Shown one piece after another: positions 47,382 to 57,454 of a stretch of DNA of 64,000 nt (position 1 is the first letter of the stretch; each line of letters begins with the position of its first letter). The translations under genes were made by a program, and so were the position numbers. Location of the stretch: assembly GCF_000003195.3 (NCBI RefSeq), contig NC_012871.2, positions 2,839,997 through 2,903,996 of the forward strand. The letters run 5' to 3'. The stretch comes from Sorghum bicolor. Lineage: Eukaryota > Streptophyta > Magnoliopsida > Poales > Poaceae. The notes beneath the pieces are model-generated. The model had not been told where the DNA came from and made no database searches. It saw nothing but the letters and a program-made list of their open reading frames with translations.

Positions 47382-47423
47382 GCGGAGTGGGTGATCTCGG
47401 GGGCCGGCGCCTTGCCAGGTTTA

Positions 47424-47867
47424 GGCATTGTTTAGTCGTGAAAAGTTTTTAAATTTTGATACCGTAACAAATTCGTTTTTATTTAACAAACATTATCTAA
47501 TTGTGAAGTAACTAGGCTTAAAAGATTCGTCTCATGATTTACAGACAAACTGTATAATTAGTTTTTATTTTATCTATATTTAATGCTCCATGCATGTGCC
47601 GTGTAACAGAAATTTTGCTAAACAAGACCTTTGTTGTAAAATATTTTGTAAAATGAATACTATAATATTTTTATTTGTATTTGACAAATATTATTCAATT
47701 ATAGACGACTAAGTAGACTTAAAATATTTGTCTCTTAAATTATAGATAAATTGTGCAATTAGTTATTTTTTAATCTATATTTAATATTTTATGTATGTTG
47801 ACAAAAATTTTAATGTGACGAGAAATTTTAAAATTTTTTACAAAATTTCTGAGATTAAACAAGCCCT
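47424..47867. repeat. Two adjacent GGCCTTGTTTAG-family MITE copies
   Basis: 47424-47629 starts GGCATTGTTTAGTCG and ends CTAAACAAGACC. 47637-47867 is a more diverged copy ending GATTAAACAAGCCC. Both hold the family interior ('ggcttaaaagattcgtctca', 'ctatatttaat'). Confidence 0.75.
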
Positions 47868-47869
47868 AG

Positions 47870-48467
47870 CTAGCTCCAACTGGCACGTACGCCGCGGCGG
47901 CTTGCGCTTGTCGTCCTCCGCTCGCCGTCTTCTGTTCTGATCTGCCACCGCCTGCCACGCTGCTGGCCGGTGCGCGGTGCTCGCGCTCGCGTGACTGCAT
48001 GCATGGCCATGGGGGGCCGCCGGCCGGATCCACGTTCCTGGCCGGCGCCGGCCGGCCGGCCGGCCGGCTGCACGCACGCATGATGGCCGCGCCTGACGAT
48101 GATCTGCAGCAGCACGACGCGGATGTTCACGATCGATGATGGATAGAGCATGGGCTTAAATAGTTCACCACCACCCCTAGCTGCCCGCCGCCGCCTGACA
48201 CTGTTCACTTTGTTGCATGCATGCAGGTTCAGGTCTCTGCCGCCCGCCCGCCCCGGCCGTCCACTTTATTTCTCGTTCATATACGCAAGTTCTTCTTCCA
48301 ATAATTCAGGCTTACATTTATACTCCCTCTATTCTAAGTTATAAGATGGTTTGTTTTTTAGATACATGATTTTTTGTTACTGATCGTCATCAAAAGACGG
48401 TCAAATACCAACACCGAAAGAGTTCACAAACACAGAGCAATTGTTATAGCTCTTGTATGTGTTCTAA
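47870..48467. other. GC-rich segment, no recognised gene
   Basis: 47870-48260 is GC-rich with CCGGCCGG runs. Three overlapping minus-strand frames (to 48208) are Arg/Ala-rich without domains. 48316-48360 has a 'tactccctctattctaagttataag' Stowaway-like half end. Confidence 0.4.
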
Positions 48468-49511
48468 GGGTGTGTTTGGTTACCGACATAAGGGCTTAGC
48501 CATGCTTGTGGAGTATAACCTGGGCTTGTTTGGATGGCTGGATGACCTGCTAGCCAGGCTCCACGAAGCTCAAAAAGAGGAAATTGGGTGGCTTGTTAGA
48601 AACAACCGTTTCGGCCAATCTCCATAAGCCTGGCTTGGCTAGCCCCCACCGTCGCATCCGGTCACCTCCTCCTCCCTTGCCCCTTCACCTCTGTATCTGC
48701 CCAATCTTCTTCCTTCTGCCTAGCGCTGCTACCTCGACGGCGAGGAGCTCCCAGGAGGTGCGCGGCCCCACTTCCTCAACCGATTCTCGAGCGCGGGCCA
48801 CAGCCATGGTGTTCATCTCCATCCTGCTCTGCTTCATCCTCATCTGCACCTACTGCCGCTACACCCGGTAGCGGGGGCATGCCGCCGCGTCATGCACGAC
48901 CTCGTCCCGAGCGGCGTGGCGCTCTTCCTCCACCCCACCGCGGCTGCGCTGCCGCCTGTGGTGCCATACGTCGCGGCCGCCAGCAGCGGCAAGAAGGGCT
49001 TGTTGCCTGAGGACTGCCCCATCTGCCTTGAGCCCTTCGGCGACAATGACGGTGTCAAGGTCGTCCCCACGTGCGGCCACCTCTACCACGTGCTTCTCCC
49101 CCACGCTGCTACTGCTCCCCCCACGCCCTACTCCCTGTCGCCGCCGAGATGCTGCCACCCTCTACCGTCGCCGTTCTTCCTCCTCCACACCACCCTCCCT
49201 CCTCCATTGACCGCAGCAGCAACCTTGATTTGGACAAGGTGCGGCGACAGCAAACTCGACCCAAGAGAGAGCATGACCTCGCCAAACAACTGTTCAACTT
49301 AATGCCTAAAAAGGGTATTGTTACCAAAACATGGAGGAGGTGACTGTATTTGAGCTAGTCAGACAACCAAACATGATTCAGTCTGTCTAGGCTTAGCTAA
49401 GAAACATGAACCAAACAACAATATCTTGTACGGGATCGAGGAGCCAGGCTTGGATTGACCTGGTTTGTTTTTGCTAGCCAGGCTTGGTGGAGAAGAGAAC
49501 TAAACACGCCC
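48468..49511 (+). mobile_element. PIF/Harbinger-like TIR element with captured gene fragments
   Basis: 1044 bp. Left end GGGTGTGTTTGGTT; right end AACTAAACACGCCC (reverse complement GGGCGTGTTTAGTT); TAA on both sides (48465-48467, 49512-49514), the TSD type of PIF/Harbinger. Subterminal 'GCTAGCCAGGCT' words occur at both ends, resembling the 27997-28373 MITE. The interior is GC-rich and host-gene-like and carries a RING fragment. No transposase, so it is non-autonomous. Confidence 0.8.
48806..49093 (+). pseudogene. ATL-type RING-H2 ubiquitin-ligase fragment
   Basis: The frame from 48806 reads MVFISILLCFILICTYCRYTR, a membrane segment, then stops. From 48892 another frame reads HDLVPSGVALFLHP..., then LLPEDCPICLEPFGDNDG and VVPTCGHLYH. 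This is a membrane anchor followed by the first half of a RING-H2 (C-x2-C ... C-x-H-x2-H); the last Cys pairs are missing and the sequence continues into unrelated Pro-rich DNA. ATL proteins are E3 ligases. The early stop and the lost half-RING make it non-functional. It is probably captured host sequence within the TIR element. Confidence 0.75.
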
Positions 49512-49519
49512 TAAATGTT

Positions 49520-52327
49520 CGGACTACTACCGACAAAAGGGTCACTTGTGATGATCTTAACATAGTGCTAAAATTTGACGGTTACTTTTCTACTCTTCCT
49601 CCGGCCACAAATATCAGACGCGTTGACTAATACTCCCTCCATTAGAAATTAAGACGTTTTAGTTTTTTTCTTTGCGATTTCGTTTTAGTTTTTCTAGAGA
49701 CAGAGTTTTTTTGCTATGCACTTAAATATACATTATGTCTAGACATAGAGCAAAAGCAATGTATCTAGAAAAGCCAAAATATCTTAGTGGACGTTTAAAA
49801 GTTTGACCATGCTTTCAAAATATCGAGTTTCAAATACAAAATTCACATATGTCTAAATTTGTATTGAATGACACATTTACAATAGTCACATACAATTAGT
49901 TTATTAGACATATTAACTATACCTTTAGAAAGATTTATGGTCAAAATCAAACCTTTGAAGACCATAATAAACAATAAAACGTTCATCATTATATTGTACT
50001 TTTTTACCCGTGAGGGAATTTAATATAGGAGTGAAGTATTTTGTACAGAATTAATTGTTTTTTATCACAAACTTTGCATAATATCGCTAGATTAGTCGTT
50101 GATTACAGAGTTTAAATCTTGAGATGAGAAATGGAGTGAGTTCTCTTTTTTTAGCTACTGGATCATGCCTATTGGGCTCTCCTCTTTTTTGCAAAAGGAG
50201 ATACTGGATCATGCCTTAGCCAGCATGATGGAAGTTTGATTGGCAGCTTATCATTAGCAGCATCCATCTTATCCATTTAATAAAAAAATGTGTTGTTATT
50301 GGTATGATCTTTAAAATACAACTCGGACTGCCTCGCTGGGCCATGGTACAGCCCGAGCATGGCCCAGCCCATGGCCCAGCGATTTGCACAGCCCGAGCAT
50401 GGCCCGGCCCGAGGGGCTAGGTCGTGTCTAGGCCACCACCTAGGCATACAACGGCCCGTCGATCGGCCCGGTAATGGCTTGATGAAAATGAACAGTTGTG
50501 CAGTTATGACTTATATATATATATGTTGTTAATTGTTATACTGGTGAAAATGATGAAGTGTTTCAACACTTAGTGAAAATGTTAATGAAAATAAGTTGCT
50601 TTTGGCTTGACGGGCCATAGGCCCGCACGGCACGGGAAAAATGACGTGCTTGATGTGCCGGCGCGGCACGAAAACCAGCCCACGGGTTGTGCCTTGGGCT
50701 AAAGGCTAGGCATGAAGCCCGTAGAGGCACGGTCCGCTAGGCATGATGGCCTGTAGCGGCCCGACGATCTACGACATGACACGACCCGTTGGACATTTAT
50801 ATGTGCTAAGAAAATCACTTCTATTAGAAAAGGAAGGTGTCTGTAAAAATCATTTTTATACTAGTGCTCCATGGGGACTTCTTCAAACTACAAAGACATC
50901 TAGTCGGAAGAAGAAGAGACAAGACCAGCATGGCAGGCACCTGTTGCACATAGAGGTACATGCCATTCACTAGGTTGGGAGGAAGGGAGAGCCATTGGGG
51001 CCAACTAGCATCAGCGGCACATAGAGCAACACATGTGGTGTGGTAGTTGAGGAGAAGGTGTCTATCACATACAACCATTGGAGGACATCCTATATCACCT
51101 CAAGACCTATGTGTGGGCAGAGGTCAAGAGGAGGTTCACATACCCGGAGAGGGCATCAACAAAGACCCGATCAAGGCGTACATGCTAAGTAAATATGCCA
51201 AATCCTATTGTCGGTTCATGTGGATACTCAATGAAAAGTACATCAATAAAGTGAAGCAACTCAATGGTGAATATATATAGGTTCATCACACCTGATATTT
51301 GGGAAGCATTTGTCCAAGAACGAACAAGGGAAGAAGCAAAGGCCAAGGGCTAAAAGTTCTTCACGCTCGCTGAACAAGAATGTGTACCACCACCTAGGCA
51401 CTACAGCCTACAGGGTACGCCAAAATCTAGCGGGAGAAAGAAAGGGCGGTAGATGAGGCCAAACAATTGATAGAGTATGACACGAGACTACCTCAATGCC
51501 CATAAGCCGAAATGGCTACAGGAGGGGAAGATGAAATTCAATGAGCGGCAGAGCGTGAAGGCGGAGGTAGGATCTTGGTGGTCGCTATGGTCGAGCAGAG
51601 TGGATCGTTCAACCCTCACACAAAGAGAGAAAGACCAATTATTCAAGGCACTGAAAAACCCCGAGCACCACAACCTTATCCGAGACATGTCCTCGAATGA
51701 GGATGTGTGGTCATCCAACACGAACTCATAGGTAAGGGTACAAGGACAGGTTCGTCTACAAGTCCACAGATGTAGTGAAGGACTTGTGATGGGACAAATT
51801 GCCGATGTATTCACAAGCAACGACCCCCAATATGGTGAAGATGAGGTTACCGATGGTCGAGGTTGTATTCCACGTCCCCACTATATCCATATGCCTATAC
51901 AAACAAAAATTCAGGTTTGACGTCTTATGTCTCATCAATGTGTGGCTGATGATAGGGAAGCCGCCAACCCTAGCCCCGCTGAAAAGAAGGTAGCGAAAAT
52001 TCCTTCCAAGGTGGATATGTACTTCCTCCATCCCAAAATTATTGTCATTCTCGTTTCCTGATAAATCATTCACTTTTAACTTTGACCAAATATATACAAG
52101 AAAATATTAATATTTATATTATATAATACATAGTTGATTAATTTTCATAATAAACTTATTTGGAGATGCAAATGTTGTTAATATTTTTTTATAAACCTAG
52201 TCACACTTAGAAAAGCTTTGACTGACACAAATAACATAGCGACACTTATCATTACTGGTTTTTTTAGGGAAAAAAAGAAGGAAAGAAAGAAAGAAAAAAA
52301 AAAGGAATAAAGCATCCATGTCTGAAG
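49520..52327. other. Repeat-derived intergenic region
   Basis: 49634-49800 has a single Stowaway-like end (CTCCCTCCATTAG). 50320-50780 is rich in 'cggcccg/gcccgagcatggccc' words. 50743-51731 holds several plus-strand frames (PIKAYMLSKYAKSYCRFMW, NEKYINKVKQLNGEY, KAEVGSWWSLWSSRV) that read like pieces of one decayed protein in different frames. I do not recognise the family; a transposon protein is likely. Confidence 0.4.
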
Positions 52328-52335
52328 CGTAGATA

Positions 52336-53168
52336 CAGTGGCGGAGGGAAGGGGGGGCTGAGGGGGGCCTGGCACCCCCCAACCTTCCCATAACTCCCTT
52401 AATACATCCCATAAATTAGATGCTGAATTGTCTAATTAACTAGTTATTAATAATATTATCTATACTAAGATTTTTATTCTTATTTCATATTAATCTCTAA
52501 TAGTTTTTTATACAAATAAAATCTAGATCTTTCTAATATTTTCTTCATATCTTTTATTTTTATTATTGTCTATCAAACATTAGTTTGTCACGTACTACAT
52601 ACTCTAATTAGCTAGTTAATTAAAAATCAGTGTTTTTCTTGTTTAATCCTTCTGAATTGATCCCCAACAATAGAATCTATATTATTTAGCATTAGTCTTC
52701 CTATTATCTTTCTTATCTCCTAAGTTTTTATCATTATTTGTCTAAACTCTAAACGGTTATTTAGCTCGTGTACTCAACTTTTAAACACTAACAGTGGTAT
52801 GGTGTTTCTGTTTAACCTTCTATTTTTGACCATTTTACCCGTTTAAGTGATCGTCTTGGCTGAGGCTAAACGACATGCAACTGATTGTTTGTCATCCAAT
52901 GTTAGGATCTAGTGCTAATTAATTTTGCCCCTGTTTAACTACTTGTTTTATTGTGGTTCTTTTCCTGGCCAAAGAAATAGATTGATTAGGTGAAGGTTAG
53001 AGGCCTGAGTAATTAATTTATCTTTATTTTTTTAGTTTTTCTTCTTGTTTTTATCGTGACGCAAACGTTTATTTTGCTGCTATGTACACCTTTGTCATGT
53101 AATATTTTGATATACATAACTGTTCTTGGTTTGCACGGCCCTCCCTATGTTTAAATTCTAGCTCCGCC
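52336..53168. mobile_element. hAT-like non-autonomous element with 8-bp TSD
   Basis: The left end CAGTGGCGGAGGG and right end ...CTAGCTCCGCC are complementary over GGCGGAG. The octamer CGTAGATA occurs immediately outside both ends (52328-52335, 53169-53176). 833 bp, AT-rich, non-coding. The right end lacks the terminal CACTG expected from the left end, so a few bases were lost there. The 8-bp TSD and CAGTG-type end point to hAT. Confidence 0.75.
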
Positions 53169-53262
53169 CGTAGATATGGTCAGCCGACTGCATGCATGCA
53201 ACACGTAACGCCACCCCTGTTGTTGGTTGTTGCTGGAGGAAACAATCTCTTCTTCCTTTTAG

Positions 53263-53503
53263 GCCTTGTTTAGTTCCAAAAAATTTTGCAAAATTTTTCA
53301 GATTCCCCGTCACATCGAATCTTTAGACACATGCATGAAGTACTAAATATAGACAAAAATAAAAACTAATTGCACAGTTTGGTCGGAATTGACGAGACAA
53401 ATCTTTTGAGCCTAGTTAGTCCATGATTGGACAATATTTGTCAAATACAAACGAAAAAGCTACAGTGTCTATTTTGCAAAATATTTTGGAACTAAACAAG
53501 GCC
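53263..53503. mobile_element. Tourist/PIF-like MITE, TSD TTA
   Basis: GGCCTTGTTTAGTTCC ... GGAACTAAACAAGGCC, flanked by TTA on both sides (53260-53262, 53504-53506). The family interior is well preserved, so this is one of the younger copies in the window. Confidence 0.9.
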
Positions 53504-53916
53504 TTAGTGAAGGCAACAAAATGATTAATCATGGTATTATATTATTGGCCTAAAGCTGATCGAGATATGTACATACTACTGCATTGGCATCATCATTGCC
53601 CATCTGAACAACTAAAGAACATCCCTGTAAGAGGAAATGGTTGCACAAAAGCTACTGTAAGATCAGGCCATGCTGGCCGGCCGGGCAGAGGCTCCTGCAT
53701 TGCAGGCAGAGGGAGAGGGGCAGCCTGGAGGAGGAACGCCACAGTCCCCACCACACCAAACCATGAATGCACGGGGCATTGCAGGCAGAGGGAAGATAGG
53801 TGCGGCTGCAGAGACAAGGCAGCGGCACCAAACCTGCTGTGCTAGCCACCTTGCTGGTTTCGCTGAGGCAGCTCGTGGTTTAGATCTTGTATTTAACAAT
53901 TCGTCCCACAAATATA

Positions 53917-54276
53917 GGCCTTGTTTAGTTCACCAAAAAATTTGCAAAATTTTTCAAATTTCTTGTCATATCAAATCTTTAGACGTATGCATGGAATATT
54001 AAATATAGATGAAAATAAAAACTAATTGCACAGTTTGGTCGAAATTGGCGAGACAAATCTTTTGAGCCTAGTTAGTCCATAATTGAATAATATTTGTCAA
54101 ATACAAACGAAAGTACTACTATTCCTATTTTGCAAAATTTTTTGGAAGTAAACAAACAAATTGTACAATTAATTATTTTCTTAATCTATATTTAATGCTC
54201 CATACATATGCCGCAAGATGCGATGTCACGAGAAATTTTGAAAATTTTTTGAATTTTGTTTGACCTAAACAAGGCC
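53917..54276. mobile_element. Composite of two GGCCTTGTTTAG-family MITEs
   Basis: It starts GGCCTTGTTTAGTTC and runs through a complete-looking interior to 'ggaagtaaacaaa', then continues into a second, oppositely oriented half ('caattaattattttcttaatctatatttaatgctcc') ending CCTAAACAAGGCC. The flanks (ATA/TCA) do not match, consistent with nested insertion or recombination. Confidence 0.75.
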
Positions 54277-54439
54277 TCAGCATGCGCACTGATAGGCAGC
54301 CTCCTGTGCATCACATGACAGCTAGCACCGGCATGCATACATGGCAAGCGCCACAACCACAAAGCCGCGGCTAATCAGACCAGACGAAGAGACCAGCGGC
54401 GGCTGGTCACACATACAGACAAGCATTTCCGAGGAACTA

Positions 54440-54836
54440 TGTGTTTTCAGACAAGGCAACGAGCGTGCCCACGAATCTTGAAAAGTTCAGGAAAACAACA
54501 AGTGCATCTGCAAGCAGAGCAAACTCCTAGCCATGGCTGTTGCTTTCAAGTAGTAGCTCGCAGTGTTACTACACACAGGAATTTGATGCTTTTTCCCAAA
54601 ACTCAACAATTACTACTTACAAGATTAGCAGGGAAAACAATGAAGAAGCGGATCTATTAGCTAGACAGGCTCTGACCCTTACTTCAGACATTTTGCAGCC
54701 TTTCCAGGCTTTCTGCTCAAATGTAACACATGACCCTGCCCTGTTCTTCAAGCTCTGAACATTGTAACCTTACCCTCTGTACGGTTACTTACAGCTTCTT
54801 GCTGTTCATAAATGAAAATTTGGTTTTCATAAAAAA
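54440..54836 (+). mobile_element. 5'-truncated LINE, RNase H end and poly-A tail
   Basis: The frame 54540-54758 ends with YKISRENNEEADLLARQAL followed by about 30 residues and a stop. The Arg-Glu-Asn-(x)-Glu-Ala-Asp-x-Leu-Ala pattern is the C-terminal motif of plant LINE/RVT_3 RNase H domains, here with its catalytic Asp. A short 3' tail and an A-run (54829-54837) follow. Reverse transcriptase and ORF1 are absent. Only the 3' few hundred bases remain. Confidence 0.7.
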
Positions 54837-54839
54837 AAA

Positions 54840-55371
54840 GAAGCACCAGCTAGTAGTCACCTACAAGCTCCAGTTCCATGCCGTGTACTGCAAACCCGGC
54901 CACCATCTTCAGACAATCCTTGAGCCATCTCGATCATTTGCTCGCCTCCAAACAACCTGAAGCTGTTAAAATGTCCAAGAGTGCACTGAAGTCATGTTTC
55001 AATAATACACTTTCTGACTTCCACGGCATCCAAGTTCAATGGTAAGGAGTACTTACACTAATACAAATGTAGGTTACATGGTTTGAGAGGAGTACAATAT
55101 TAGTGGAATATTTCACGCTACATCCCTGTTACAGAGTGCTTGATGAATAATTAAAGAGCAAAATAGCAGCCATCATATTTACATATGCATCTGCATAAAA
55201 AAATATCTAGGATGCAGACTACATTTCCATAAGCTAGAATAACTACTTTCCCCTTCCATAAGCCGGGGAAAAACTCATACCAAAACAAACAAAAATTGGT
55301 ATATCGCCATTTTTAAGTTTCCATGGTGATACCCTGTAACTTAAAACCAGCCTTGATTGCCCATGAGTCTT
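54840..55371. other. 3' flank of the AS8-like gene, no other gene
   Basis: AT-rich. It should include the 3' UTR of the minus-strand gene ending at 55372. Nothing else is supported. Confidence 0.5.
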
Positions 55372-56345
55372 TTAAGGAGGCCAGTGCTGATCTTTGAAGG
55401 CCCTGATGCATTCCACTGTGGACCTGATGCTACTTGACACGCCCTTCCCCAGCTTCGGCAGATCAACTCCTCCTGATACCGGAGGGTTGTCCTGGAACCT
55501 CAGAAGCTTCTGTCGAGATTCTTTCCTCAAAGCCAACACATTACCTGCATAGCTGATGGCATCCCATACCAAACTTCTGATGATGGTTATGGTGTAAAAT
55601 CTTGCTGAATCAACAGGGAAGTTACTTGCAAAACCTACAGGTAAGGTTCAGAAGGTGGATCCGTCATTCATGTGACAGATGCTTGTATACAAAGGTTGGG
55701 GATAGCAATAGCAGCAAACAATTGGGCACAGAGGCCTGCGAATTAATGTGCATTAGTAATGATAATATACTATCAGTTTTTGCTAATTCATGTGCACCAA
55801 CCACAGTTCATGTTAGATTGAAGGGAATCCTATGTATAAAAACATGAACAAGGACAGGTGCAGCATGGTTGACTGAAGATCCCCTCCAGGGCATGGCAAC
55901 CATGCTGCTAAAAACACATTTGATTTCGCCAATTACTTTCTACTTGACCCAGATTTTCATTATATTTCTCACAAAATCAAGTAGAAATATAGAACTGCAC
56001 TAACTGAAACTCCCACTAAATCCAATAATTAGTCCCACCAACATCAACCTCATGATTATTTTTTGAAGGGAACAAATTAAGAACAGAGCATAACTAATTA
56101 CCACCGTGCTCGTGGTTCCTGATGAGGCCGTGCTGCGGCAGGCCGATGCCGACGCCGGCGAGCGTGAACCCAACGCTGAACCCCACGCCACACCCGGCGC
56201 CGACGTACCCAATGACCTCAGGTCCGAACCCGGGGCCCCAGCCGACACCGCAACCGAGGCCGAGCCCCACGCCCCAGAAGGAGCCGGCCGTCGGGTGCAC
56301 GGGGTTCCAGCGCTGGTACCGCCCGAGCACGCCCTTGATGATCAT
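55372..56345 (-). CDS. Small glycine-rich membrane protein, cadmium-induced AS8-like
   Basis: Two exons: 56102-56345 and 55372-55604, joined in phase (donor GGTG|GTAATT, acceptor GATTCAG|CAAG), 158 aa. Residues 20-70 are a long Gly/Val-rich hydrophobic stretch (GSFWGVGLGLGCGVGWGPGF, then GPEVIGYVGAGCGVGFSVGF) with glycine-zipper spacing, suggesting two packed membrane helices. The N-terminus is short and basic and the C-terminal half (83-158) is soluble and Lys/Arg-rich. From memory this matches the plant family annotated as cadmium-induced protein AS8; its molecular role is poorly known. A start further upstream, via an acceptor-like TTGTCCAG before ATTGAGACTGCG (about 56370), is possible and would add residues. 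It lies 1.1 kb beyond the 3' end of the helicase gene, same strand. Confidence 0.75.
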
Positions 56346-57084
56346 CCTCAGCTTCGCCGCAGTCTCAATCTGGACAACGGGACAATGGAAGCAGCAACCT
56401 CAGCAAAGATCCGATTTTTTTTTCCCGCGGAAAAGGAGACGAGAAGAAGAAATGGTGGTCGCCTGCTGCCTGCAGGGGAGTACCAGGGTGGGTTGCGCAT
56501 TTGCTGCCGCTGGCGAGGCTGGTGTTGAGCTGGCCGCCGGTGGCGGCGGCGGCGGCGCGGGAGGGGAAGGTGGGTGGTGGAGCTGGGGGGAGTCTGGCAT
56601 CAGCGGACCTGCCGCTGCTGCTGTGTGGGCTGCTCTTGACTCGTGGACGCCGCCTTGCTGGAGCCCCTCGCCGCCGTCCGTGCGGTCTCCCAGCTACAGA
56701 CCGAGGTGTGGCAAATCTTATCGCCGTCTCCTCGCCGTCGCTCGTTCTGTCCCAACCCAATCCAGTGCGTCGCCGTCGTGGCCTCGTGCGTGGGATGGCC
56801 GGATGGGAGCCTTTTCTGGCAGGAAAGCGAGAGCCCGTGCACTTTTGTTCGTTTTTTTTTTCTCGGGCCCTCGACCATTTCGGCCCAGCCCATCTGCGCT
56901 TGTGGTTGTTGGTAGCCTCGCGGCTCTCTACGGGAGGGTTTAAATCTTGAAGTGGAATTTAGTTTAAGTTCTAATCCAATCTACCACATGTGTTGGAGTA
57001 GAATTTAGTTTAAATTCTAATCCAATCCACCACAACACATGTGGATTGATGCGAATCCAACTACATCGCCTTAGATATTAGATT

Positions 57085-57132
<48 letters not shown>

Positions 57133-57454
57133 CTGGGTTTTGTGACAGTTGAGATCATGGAACAACTCTACAAGCAATACACTGGTACGGTACATGAAAA
57201 GAAACCAAAAGCCATCCTTTCATCGGATTATTAAAGAGAACAGAATCAGAACATATCAACATACAGTGATACAGGTTACGAAACAACCTTGCTTCAAAGA
57301 ACAAAAGTTCTGAAACAACCCTACACTACACGACCAAACTACTCCTGATCAGGGGCTAAAGCACAATGAAGTGCTGCTGCTGGTTTGCTCAGGCAAGGAA
57401 GAAACAACGGGTGTTAGAAAAGGCTCAGAGCTGTACAAGAAACCCCTATCCCAT
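56346..57454. other. Promoter/leader of the AS8-like gene and GA microsatellite
   Basis: 56400-56930 is GC-rich with purine-rich runs and overlapping frames on both strands, for example a Pro-rich minus-strand frame at 56400-56600 that might be an upstream leader exon. 57089-57125 is a (GA)n tract, and 57140-57454 should include the helicase 3' UTR. No separate gene is supported. Confidence 0.45.

Noticed and set aside
56122..56943. Plus-strand ORF of 273 aa, Pro/Arg-rich
   Set aside because: It is antisense to the glycine-rich AS8-like exon and its GC-rich leader; the amino-acid bias is that of shadow translation.
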